Positions 6,396 to 14,045 of a stretch of DNA of 15,653 nt are shown one piece after another. The notes under the pieces are model-generated. The model did no database searches. It was not told where the DNA came from and worked only from the letters and a program-made list of their open reading frames with translations. The position numbers and the translations under genes are program-made. The stretch comes from RGIG1918 sp045536045 (GTDB lineage Bacteria > Cyanobacteriota > Vampirovibrionia > Gastranaerophilales > Gastranaerophilaceae): contig JAZSMU010000083.1 of assembly GCA_045536045.1 (NCBI GenBank), forward strand, positions 1 through 15,653, read 5' to 3'. Position 1 is the stretch's first letter. Each line of letters starts with the position of its first letter.

Positions 6396-7531
6396 TATTT
6401 CGCTTCTTGTCTTTGTTGATATTGTGCTCTAATTTGTTGCATTCTTTTTGCAACAGCTTCTTTAATTTGAACTTTTATAACATCTGGGTCGTAGTTTTTG
6501 TCGTTATAAACAATAACTGCAGAGTTTTTCAAGCCACTAAATAGTTTTTGCAAAACTTCAACTCTTTTTTGTTGTTTAAGATATTCAGCAATTTCACCTT
6601 TAACTTTTTCGTAAGGCTGCATTCCTGCTTTTGCTCTATCTGTAACAATAATGATATGGTATCCGAATTGAGTTTGAACAATATCGCTAACTGTGTTCAT
6701 TTTTAAGTTAAAAGCAGCATCAGCAAATGGTTTCACCATTTGTTCATGTGTAAAAAATCCTAAATCTCCACCATTTTTGCCACTAACTTTATCAAAAGAA
6801 TATTTTTTAGCGTATTTTGGAAAATCTTTTGGATTATTTACTGCTAATTTTCTAACAGTAGTTGCAAGGGCAAGCTGATTTGCCATTTTTTCTTGAACCA
6901 AAGCTTCAATTTCATTGGCAGAATATTTTCCAACTTTGTCGTTTTCAATTATATCTTTTCTAATTTTATCTGGATTTCCCTCAAATAAAATATGGCTAGC
7001 ACGAACTCTATCTGGGAAATTGAATTGTTTTTTATTTTTGTTGTAGTAATTTTTTGTATCAGCGTCAGTAATTTTAGTTTTATCAATTGATTCAACTAAC
7101 TTATTCATTTGAATATCTTTAACTAATTCTTCTTCAAAAGTTTTTTTAGAAATTCCATTATGAGCCATCATTTCTTTTAGCTTTTCTTCGCCACCAATTT
7201 GCTCAGTAAGTTTTTTTCTAAATTCTTCAATTTCTTTATCTGAAACTGTTATATTGCGTTTTTCAATTTCTGCTTCAACAATGTTTTTAAGAATCAATTC
7301 GCCAACAATTCTTTCTTTTGTCATTAAAGAAAATGCAGATTTTTTATCTTTCAATTGCTCTTTCATAAAAGAATATTGAGGAGAAGAAGTGATTTCTTTA
7401 TACATTTTTTTGTATTCAGATTCATAAATTGGTCTATCATTAACGGTTATAATGCCCTCTCCACCTTTATGGCAAGCAGTTAATAAGCAAGCTGAAACAA
7501 CACAAAATGAAAAAACTTTCAAAAATTTCAT
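6395..7531 (-). CDS. Parvulin-type peptidyl-prolyl isomerase lipoprotein (PrsA/SurA-like)
   Basis: A 378-residue envelope folding factor. Residues 1-19 are a lipoprotein signal with lipobox 'LLTAC'; Cys20 would be acylated. An N-terminal SurA_N-like helical chaperone segment follows (about 30-160, including 'ILKNIVEAEIEKRNITVSDKEI'). A parvulin domain covers about 174-298, with 'RASHIL' (His180), 'KNGGDLGFF' (252-260) and 'FGYHII' (His292). A charged helical tail ends the protein. Between the first parvulin strand and 'YAKKYS' there is an extra helical stretch of about 45 residues (190-235), longer than in PrsA. The lipoprotein nature recalls PrsA; whether it is sorted to the inner or outer membrane cannot be read. 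AAAGGAG at 7537-7543, overlapping the mfd stop, is 5 nt before the ATG. It sits between mfd and rfaE2, with 10-nt and 1-base junctions. Confidence 0.88.
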   Translation of the reverse strand: MKFLKVFSFCVVSACLLTACHKGGEGIITVNDRPIYESEYKKMYKEITSSPQYSFMKEQLKDKKSAFSLMTKERIVGELILKNIVEAEIEKRNITVSDKEIEEFRKKLTEQIGGEEKLKEMMAHNGISKKTFEEELVKDIQMNKLVESIDKTKITDADTKNYYNKNKKQFNFPDRVRASHILFEGNPDKIRKDIIENDKVGKYSANEIEALVQEKMANQLALATTVRKLAVNNPKDFPKYAKKYSFDKVSGKNGGDLGFFTHEQMVKPFADAAFNLKMNTVSDIVQTQFGYHIIIVTDRAKAGMQPYEKVKGEIAEYLKQQKRVEVLQKLFSGLKNSAVIVYNDKNYDPDVIKVQIKEAVAKRMQQIRAQYQQRQEAK

Positions 7532-7541
7532 ATAAACTCCT

Positions 7542-10500
7542 TTAATTAATTTCTTTAATTATGTTAGAAATATCATACATTAAATCCGACAAAATGTTAA
7601 ATATTTTATCAAAATCTGCATAATTTTTATTCAAAACAAGAATGCCTTTATAGTCTGAAATTCCCTTTGGAGGAGTTTTGTATGTAAATTTTGAAACAAT
7701 TTCTCTTTTTAATTTAAATTTCAAAATATTCCATTCAGGCTGTGAATATGGGGCTAAAATTCTTATTAAATCAGGCGTTTCTTGAATTTTAAATATACCC
7801 AAATTAGTTGCCAAAATTCTTAGTTTAATAAGTTTAACAAGATTTTCAACAGAATCTGGAAGTTTTGAAAATCTATCCTTAAAAGACACCACTGTTTCTT
7901 CTAATTCGCTTAAAGAAGAAACATCTGCAAGCCTTTTGTATTCAAGCATTTTCTGGTCATAAGAGCCAACCCAACCATCTGGGATAAAGGCATTTGCATT
8001 TATGTCAATAATTGCTGGTGGATTTTTTGCTTTATAAGCCACACCTTCTTTTTTTGCTTTAATTTCAGATATGGCTTCATCTAAAATATCGCAATAAGTA
8101 TCAAAACCAACAGAGAGCATATGACCATGTTGCTTTGCACCAAAGAGGTTTCCAACACCTCTAAATTCAATATCTCTTAAGGCAATTTGATAGCCAGAGC
8201 CAAGTGATGTAAAATCTTTTATTGCTTTTAATCTTTTTGTAGCATCTTCGGTTAAAACTTTATTTTGTGGATAAAAACAATAGCAAAAAGCCTGTCTATC
8301 AGACCTGCCGACACGACCTCTTAATTGGTATAGTTGAGCAAGCCCAAATCTATCTGCATTTTCAATTATAATTGTGTTTACATTAGGAATATCAATTCCA
8401 GATTCAATTATTGTTGTTGACAGCAAGACATCATATTCTAAATTAACAAAATCATCTAAAATTGTTTCAAGCTGAGCAGTTGTCATTTTCCCGTGAGCTA
8501 CTGCAATTCTAGCATTTGGAACAACCTCTTTTAAATATTTTAAAGCCTCTAAAATAGTTTCAACTCTGTTGTATAAATAGAAAACTTGACCTTGTCTTAA
8601 AATTTCTGCCTCAATTGCAGATTTAATGTATTTATCATTTTTTTCTCCAACATAAGTTTTTATAGGAAGCCTATTTATAGGTGGAGTATTAATAACTGAA
8701 AGGCTTTTTATGCCCGATAGTGCCATATTTAAAGTTCTTGGAATTGGTGTTGCACTTAAAGATAGAACATCAATATTTTGCCTTAAGGTTTTTAGTTTTT
8801 CTTTATGACGAACACCAAATTTATGCTCCTCGTCTATAACCAAAAGTCCAATTTTATTAGGCAAAACATCATCTTGCAAAAGTCTATGAGTTCCAATTAC
8901 AACATCAACTTTGCCCTCTTTTAACTTTTCTAAAATCTCTTTTTGCTCTTTTTTTGTTTTAAAGCGTGATAACTCTTCAACAACCAAAGAAAACGGCTTA
9001 AAACGTTCTTTAATATTAAGATAATGTTGATGAGAAAGAATTGTAGTTGGTGCAACCATTAATGCCTGATAGCCAGACATTACAGCCTTAAACATTGCAC
9101 GCAGAGCAACTTCAGTTTTACCATAGCCAACATCAGCACAAATCAGCCTATCCATAGGGTGTGGAGATTCCATATCCTCTTTAGTATCAATAATTGCTTT
9201 TAGTTGGTCTGGAGTTTCAACCCATTCAAAAGCATCCTCCAATTCAACTTGCCAAGTTGTATCTTCATCAAATTTAATACCTTCAGACATTTTTCTTTTT
9301 GCATACAAATTGACAAGCTCTTGAGCAATCAAATCTGCATCTTTTTTAACTTTTGATTTAGTATTTTTCCAAGAAAGACCACCCATTTTTGTTAAAGATG
9401 GCTTACCTTGCCCATCACCTCTATACCTTTTCAAAAGGTTAATCTGCTCGGCTGGAACATAAAGCCTGTCTGAACCTTGAAATTGAATTGTTAAATAATC
9501 TTTTTCAAAATCATCTACATTAATTTTTGAAAGCCCAACAAAAAGCCCGATTCCATGAATTGAATGAACAACATAATCACCCTCTTTAATATCATTTATA
9601 GATTCAATAAAATCGGCAGATTGCTTGTTTTTTGTGTATCTTCCAAAAAGGGTTTGTTTTGTGTGCTTATTGAATAATTCTCTATCTGTTAGGTAAATTG
9701 TTTCATTTGAATTAATATCTTCAAAAAGCCCACCTCTTGAAATTTGAGGATAAAAATTTAATTTAGAATAATCAATTTCAAACTCTTTAAAAGTTGAAAT
9801 TAAACGTTCTTTATAGCTTGTGCAAACATTAATTTTTGCATTATTTTTTACTTTATCATTTATAAAATTAAGAAGAACATCAATAGATTGGGTAAAATCT
9901 GGCAAAAGCGAAGTTTCAAATTCAATAACTTCAAAATCTGACATAAAAGAATCAAAAGAAAAACGAACAAATTTTGATAATGAATTTAAAATATCTGAAA
10001 AAGTGTTGTGATTTTTTATATTCAACGGAAATTTAATAGGGGATTTTAGAGCTTGCTCAAACTCTTTGTCTAAATTATCCGAAATAAGCTTAAATTGCTG
10101 TTCAAGAGCAGTAAAATCATCAAAAATTATAATAAAATCGTCAAAATACTCAAAAGGTGAGATAAGATTTGAATTAAAAAAGTTTGAATAATATTCAATT
10201 CCGTCAAAATATCTGCTCTCTTCAAAAATTTCTAAAAGCTCATTATACTTAGCTTTATTCAAAAGTGCAGAAAAAGATTTTGAATTTTCATCATTTAAAA
10301 TAAATTTATAAAGAGGAAAAACTTCAATATTATCAACGCTTTCAATACTTTTTTGAGAATAAGCATCAAAAGTTCTAATATCTTCAACGGTATCAGAAAA
10401 AAATTCAATTCTGTATGGATAATTTGAAAAAGTATAAATATCTAAAATATCTCCACGCAGAGAAAATTCTCCAATATCAGAAACCATTGAAGAAGATTTA

Positions 10501-10943
10501 TAGCCAAGCTTTATAAGAGATTCTCTTATTTTTGAATAATCAAGAGTGTCGCCTTTGACAATTTTTATTGAATTTTCTTTAAAAAAATCTGATGACGGAA
10601 ATTTTTCAAATAAAGACTTAAAATCAGCAATTATAAAATTTGAATTAGAATTTAGTGTTTGAATTTGATTAAAATAAATATAAGGATTATTTGGAACATC
10701 CTCATAAAATTTGTTCTGAGAAGCTGGCAAAAAAGAAGCAGTTATATCAAAAATTGAAGAAAAATCTGCCCTATAAGAAAGTGCAGTTGGTTCATTTTGA
10801 GCAATAAAAAGAACTTTTTTACCCAGAGTTAAAAAAGCATTCAAAATTTCTAGCTTCAAGGGATAATTTACCCCTTGAAAGCTATAGTAATTTTTATAAT
10901 TTTTAGAAATTATATTTTTAATTCTGCTATTTAAGATACTCAA
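7542..10943 (-). CDS. mfd: Transcription-repair coupling factor Mfd
   Basis: Mfd removes RNA polymerase stalled at DNA lesions and recruits UvrA. The 1133 residues cover the whole architecture, near the usual 1150. There is a UvrB-like N-terminal module ('RGDILDIY' about 163-170), a CarD-like RNA-polymerase-interacting domain (about 451-510, 'EGDYVVHSIHGIG'), and a RecG-like translocase. The translocase shows Walker A 'GYGKT' at 606-610, Glu-Glu-His box at 704-707 ('DEEH'), 'SATPIPRT' at 730-737 and motif VI 'QLRGRVGR' at 873-880. The TRCF C-terminal domain lies at about 975-1080. The start is TTG at 10941-10943, 17 nt inside the end of trpB; no ATG lies near the conserved start, and GGTGA upstream is a weak ribosome site. 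Coupling to trpB is likely. All helicase motifs are intact and no frameshift is seen. Confidence 0.96.
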   Translation of the reverse strand: MSILNSRIKNIISKNYKNYYSFQGVNYPLKLEILNAFLTLGKKVLFIAQNEPTALSYRADFSSIFDITASFLPASQNKFYEDVPNNPYIYFNQIQTLNSNSNFIIADFKSLFEKFPSSDFFKENSIKIVKGDTLDYSKIRESLIKLGYKSSSMVSDIGEFSLRGDILDIYTFSNYPYRIEFFSDTVEDIRTFDAYSQKSIESVDNIEVFPLYKFILNDENSKSFSALLNKAKYNELLEIFEESRYFDGIEYYSNFFNSNLISPFEYFDDFIIIFDDFTALEQQFKLISDNLDKEFEQALKSPIKFPLNIKNHNTFSDILNSLSKFVRFSFDSFMSDFEVIEFETSLLPDFTQSIDVLLNFINDKVKNNAKINVCTSYKERLISTFKEFEIDYSKLNFYPQISRGGLFEDINSNETIYLTDRELFNKHTKQTLFGRYTKNKQSADFIESINDIKEGDYVVHSIHGIGLFVGLSKINVDDFEKDYLTIQFQGSDRLYVPAEQINLLKRYRGDGQGKPSLTKMGGLSWKNTKSKVKKDADLIAQELVNLYAKRKMSEGIKFDEDTTWQVELEDAFEWVETPDQLKAIIDTKEDMESPHPMDRLICADVGYGKTEVALRAMFKAVMSGYQALMVAPTTILSHQHYLNIKERFKPFSLVVEELSRFKTKKEQKEILEKLKEGKVDVVIGTHRLLQDDVLPNKIGLLVIDEEHKFGVRHKEKLKTLRQNIDVLSLSATPIPRTLNMALSGIKSLSVINTPPINRLPIKTYVGEKNDKYIKSAIEAEILRQGQVFYLYNRVETILEALKYLKEVVPNARIAVAHGKMTTAQLETILDDFVNLEYDVLLSTTIIESGIDIPNVNTIIIENADRFGLAQLYQLRGRVGRSDRQAFCYCFYPQNKVLTEDATKRLKAIKDFTSLGSGYQIALRDIEFRGVGNLFGAKQHGHMLSVGFDTYCDILDEAISEIKAKKEGVAYKAKNPPAIIDINANAFIPDGWVGSYDQKMLEYKRLADVSSLSELEETVVSFKDRFSKLPDSVENLVKLIKLRILATNLGIFKIQETPDLIRILAPYSQPEWNILKFKLKREIVSKFTYKTPPKGISDYKGILVLNKNYADFDKIFNILSDLMYDISNIIKEIN

Positions 10944-12135
10944 TTAAACGTTCACCGTCCTTGTCGCCTCTACCAGATAGGCATACAAGTATAATATCAT
11001 CTTTTGAGCATTTTGGTGCAAGATATTCAAGATAAGCAAGTGCATGAGCAGACTCAATTGCAGGAACAATTCCCTCTTTAGAAGTCAATAAAGAAAATGC
11101 CTTAATTGCTTCATCATCTGTAATCGGATGAAATTCTGCTCTTCCAATATCTTTTAAATAACATAATTCAGGACCAGCACCAGGATAATCAATTCCAGCT
11201 GAAATACTATAGGATTCTTTAACTTCGCCGTTTTCATCAACTAAAGCATATTGATAAATTCCATGAAGAAGTGTTTTGACTCCACAAGTTAAGCTAGCTC
11301 CATGAAGTCCAGATTCAATGCCTTTTCCACCTGCTTCTAGTCCAATTAATTTAACATTTTTATCATCAATAAATGTATAAAATGAGCCTAGAGAATTGCT
11401 TCCACCACCAACGCAAGCAAGAACATAATCTGGAAGCTTACCCTCAACTTTCAATAATTGTTCCTTAGCTTCAACACCAATTATTGATTGGAATGAACGC
11501 ACCATTGTAGGGTATGGATGAGGGCCAACAGCAGAGCCAAGAATATAGAAAGTATCTTTAGCATTTTGAACCCAATAATCAATAGCAGCATCAACTGCCT
11601 CTTTTAAAGTTTTTGAGCCAAAAGTAACAGGAATTACCTTAGCACCTAAAAGTTGCATTCTCTCAACATTTAATTTTTGGCGTGCAATATCTTCTTCGCC
11701 CATAAAAACAACACATTCCATTCCTAAATATGTTGCTGCTGTAGCAGTTGCTACACCATGTTGACCAGCACCAGTTTCAGCAATAAGCTTTTTCTTGCCA
11801 AGCCTTTTAGCTAAAAGTGCTTGCCCCATAACATTATTAAGTTTGTGAGAACCAGTGTGGTTTAAATCTTCTCTTTTAAGATAAATTTTTGCACCACCAT
11901 AATATTCAGTTAGATTTTTTGCAAAATAAACTGGAGTAGGTCTGCAAGACATAGAAGTTAGAGTTGAATAAACTTCATTTAAAAAATTATCGTCATTATA
12001 GGCTTCTTCAAAATCTTTTGAAAGTTGAGCTAAAATAGCTTTTAATTCATCCGATACAAAACAACCACCATATTCGCCAAAAAAGCCATTCTTATCTGGC
12101 ATATTGTATTTTAAATTTTTTTCATATTTGTGCAT
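10927..12135 (-). CDS. trpB: Tryptophan synthase beta chain
   Basis: TrpB condenses indole with L-serine to tryptophan, using pyridoxal phosphate. The 402-residue sequence is the standard TrpB1 type: 'FGEYGG' at 19-24, PLP lysine Lys98 in 'HTGSHKLNN', 'ETGAGQHGVA' at 120-129 with catalytic Glu120, the phosphate-binding 'GGGSN' at 243-247, 'EGIVPAIESAHA' and the closing 'CLSGRGDKD'. No trpA, trpC or other trp genes are in the window. TrpB1 normally pairs with TrpA, so partners are presumably encoded elsewhere, or the enzyme salvages indole. AAGGAG at 12142-12147 lies 6 nt before the ATG. The 3' end overlaps the mfd TTG start by 17 nt, and the ROK kinase gene ends 43 nt upstream. No attenuator or T-box is visible in that gap. 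Confidence 0.96.
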   Translation of the reverse strand: MHKYEKNLKYNMPDKNGFFGEYGGCFVSDELKAILAQLSKDFEEAYNDDNFLNEVYSTLTSMSCRPTPVYFAKNLTEYYGGAKIYLKREDLNHTGSHKLNNVMGQALLAKRLGKKKLIAETGAGQHGVATATAATYLGMECVVFMGEEDIARQKLNVERMQLLGAKVIPVTFGSKTLKEAVDAAIDYWVQNAKDTFYILGSAVGPHPYPTMVRSFQSIIGVEAKEQLLKVEGKLPDYVLACVGGGSNSLGSFYTFIDDKNVKLIGLEAGGKGIESGLHGASLTCGVKTLLHGIYQYALVDENGEVKESYSISAGIDYPGAGPELCYLKDIGRAEFHPITDDEAIKAFSLLTSKEGIVPAIESAHALAYLEYLAPKCSKDDIILVCLSGRGDKDGERLIEYLK

Positions 12136-12178
12136 AATTTTCTCCTTTGATTAATTGTAATAGCTAAAAAAATAAATA

Positions 12179-13132
12179 CTAGCTACGCCAACCAATTAAA
12201 GAAGCGCCAATTACGCCAGAATAATCGCCCAATTGTGCTTTTTTGAATTTAGTTATTTCGGACGCAACAGGCAAGGCTCTTGCTCTTGCTCTTTTAATTG
12301 TTCCTAAATAAAATTCTTCAACTCCTTGAATTAAACCACCACCAAGAATAATTAACTCTGGATTATAAAAATTCATAACAGTGGCAAGCCCAGCTGATAA
12401 GTAATCCATTGCTTCATCAACATACGAAACAACAACCTCATCTTGAGCATCTAGAGCTTGTTTTATGTGTTTAGAGCTTATTGAATTTAAGTCTGTAAAA
12501 TCTGTAATTATTGATTTTCTACCCTTTTTAATAGCACCAGAAATTCTAGCCTCAATTGCAGAACGAGAAGCATAGGCTTCAAGGCAACCAGAGCCACCAC
12601 AAGCACAGTTTCTGCCGTTTGTATCAACAATTATATGCCCAATTTCTCCAGCAGAACCAGAAGCGCCATGGTGAACTTTTCCATCTTTAATAATAGAAGA
12701 GCCAATACCAGTGCCAACAAAAATACAACAAATGTCTTTATACCCCCTGCCAGCACCGAAATACAATTCTCCAAGTGCTGCAACTTCAACATCATTTCCA
12801 ACATAAGTTGTTATTCCAAATTTATCTTCAACAAATTTTTTCAAATTAATGTTTTGGCAATTTAAGTTGCAAGCATTAATTAAAATTCCATTTTCTCTAT
12901 CAACTTGCCCAGCTGCACCAATTCCTATTGATTTAATTTGTTTTTTATTTATCTTAGATTCCTCTAAAAGCTCTGAAATTGTTTTTTCAAGAACTTTTAA
13001 GATTTTTTCTTCGCCTTTTTGTTTTTTGGTTTTATTTTTAACTTCATAAATGATTTCGGCAGTTTCTGTATTAACTATGCAAGCCAATATCTTTGTACCA
13101 CCAAAATCTATACCAATTGAATATTTTTCCAT
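12179..13132 (-). CDS. ROK-family sugar kinase (glucokinase-like)
   Basis: A 317-residue ATP-dependent hexose kinase of the ROK family; glucose is the most likely substrate, with N-acetylated hexosamines as alternatives. Visible motifs are the phosphate-binding 'DFGGTK' at 9-14, 'GNDVEVAALGE' at 112-122 with catalytic Asp114, 'GTGIG' at 140-144, and the ROK zinc motif. In that motif His166 combines with Cys176, Cys178 and Cys183, in 'GEIGH...CACGGSGCLE' with Glu185. 'LGGGLI' near 263-268 closes the adenosine site. No N-terminal DNA-binding helix-turn-helix is present, so it is an enzyme and not a NagC/XylR-type repressor. An AAAAGGA site about 9 nt upstream, beside an AGGA that touches the ATG, serves as ribosome site. 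It follows the acyltransferase by 14 nt and precedes trpB by 43 nt. Confidence 0.92.
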   Translation of the reverse strand: MEKYSIGIDFGGTKILACIVNTETAEIIYEVKNKTKKQKGEEKILKVLEKTISELLEESKINKKQIKSIGIGAAGQVDRENGILINACNLNCQNINLKKFVEDKFGITTYVGNDVEVAALGELYFGAGRGYKDICCIFVGTGIGSSIIKDGKVHHGASGSAGEIGHIIVDTNGRNCACGGSGCLEAYASRSAIEARISGAIKKGRKSIITDFTDLNSISSKHIKQALDAQDEVVVSYVDEAMDYLSAGLATVMNFYNPELIILGGGLIQGVEEFYLGTIKRARARALPVASEITKFKKAQLGDYSGVIGASLIGWRS

Positions 13133-13146
13133 TCCTAAAAATCCTT

Positions 13147-13962
13147 TTAAACTTTCTTTTTCATTCCAATATTTTTGAGTCGCTTCTCAATAATTTTCCA
13201 CCAAGAAAGTCTTCTTTTATATAAATATGTATAACCGTCAAATTCACCTTGTTGGATTTCTTTTAAGTGTTCATCCATAAAGTTTTGAAAATCTTTTTCA
13301 ATTTTTTCACTAAATTCTCTTCTGTCAAAATCAGCATTTTCTATAACGATTGGTTCGCCAAATTTAGCAACAATTTCAGGTCTATCTTCTCTTAAAAATA
13401 GATACGCAGTTGAAACAGGGACTAAATTAATTCCACCATAATTTTCTGCAGCATATTTTGCCATATACGCAAGCCCTGTTTTAAATTCTACAGGTCTATA
13501 AAATGGTGGGCGAATAATTCCTTGTGGAAAAAGCCAATATGTAATTTCTTTATCACCCAAAAATGAGCAAGCATATTTAAGAGAACGCATTGCAGTTTGA
13601 GCAGATTTTTTGTTTACAGGAAAACAACCAATGTATTGGAATAATGGAAATCTATTCATTTCCTCAATCATTAAACGAAATTTTCCTTTAACCAATTTAC
13701 GTGTAATGTAATATGCAAAAATTCCATCCCACCAATTGCAATGAGGAGTGTAGCAAATAGTTGCATAATTAGGATTTCTTTTTTTAAGATTTTCCTCATC
13801 TTTATAAATCAAAGAAAAGAAGCGATTTTGAACCATTTTTGGAAAAACAATATCTGCAATAAAATGCCAAAATGGAACATTTTTTGCTGTTCTATCTTTT
13901 TCGTCCCTCTGTCTCAAAACCGTTGGAGGTATTTGAGGATACAAATCTTTAACTTTCTCCAT
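13147..13962 (-). CDS. PlsC-like lysophospholipid/glycerol acyltransferase
   Basis: A 271-residue acyltransferase of the PlsC/AGPAT superfamily, which esterifies lysophosphatidate or other glycerol or sugar hydroxyls with fatty acids at the membrane. His74-x4-Asp79 ('HCNWWD') is the catalytic HX4D motif. 'FPVNKK' at 114-119 is motif II, and 'FPQG' at 145-148 replaces the usual motif III 'FPEG'. 'LVPVSTAY' near 180-187 is motif IV. No full transmembrane helix is obvious, so binding to the membrane is probably peripheral. The Glu-to-Gln change places it in a divergent branch whose acceptor I cannot name. The ATG has no ribosome site; a TTGACA-N17-TAAAAT promoter places transcription start at about the ATG itself, so leaderless translation is predicted. 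It heads the six-gene run. Confidence 0.85.
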   Translation of the reverse strand: MEKVKDLYPQIPPTVLRQRDEKDRTAKNVPFWHFIADIVFPKMVQNRFFSLIYKDEENLKKRNPNYATICYTPHCNWWDGIFAYYITRKLVKGKFRLMIEEMNRFPLFQYIGCFPVNKKSAQTAMRSLKYACSFLGDKEITYWLFPQGIIRPPFYRPVEFKTGLAYMAKYAAENYGGINLVPVSTAYLFLREDRPEIVAKFGEPIVIENADFDRREFSEKIEKDFQNFMDEHLKEIQQGEFDGYTYLYKRRLSWWKIIEKRLKNIGMKKKV

Positions 13963-13968
13963 ATAACA

Positions 13969-13997
13969 ATTTTAGTTAATATTCAAATTTATGTCAA
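13969..13997 (-). promoter_or_regulatory. Sigma-70 promoter heading the acyltransferase-to-rfaE2 run
   Basis: On the minus strand TTGACA (13997-13992, perfect) and TAAAAT (13974-13969, five of six) are separated by 17 nt. The -10 ends 6 nt before the ATG at 13962, so initiation is expected at or within a base or two of the ATG. It probably drives all six genes down to rfaE2, as no internal terminator was seen. Confidence 0.75.
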
Positions 13998-14002
13998 ATA
14001 AA

Positions 14003-14028
14003 AAAGCCACCTCAAAAGAAGTGGCTTT
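14003..14028 (-). terminator. Rho-independent terminator after the acyl-CoA synthetase gene
   Basis: AAAGCCAC at 14003-14010 pairs perfectly with GTGGCTTT at 14021-14028 around a 10-nt loop. On the minus strand the stem is followed by a T-run (about 14006 down to 13996, interrupted once by A). It lies 17 nt past the stop of the synthetase gene. The T-run touches the TTGACA box of the next promoter, so terminator and promoter are fused. Confidence 0.85.
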
Positions 14029-14045
14029 AATATATTTAAAAACAA

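Noticed and set aside
12136..12178. Possible trp attenuator or T-box before trpB
   Set aside because: The gap is only 43 nt, with no Trp-codon leader, no stem-loop pair and no T-box sequence.
12179..13132. ROK transcriptional repressor
   Set aside because: The protein starts directly with the ATP-binding motif and has no helix-turn-helix domain, so it is read as a kinase.
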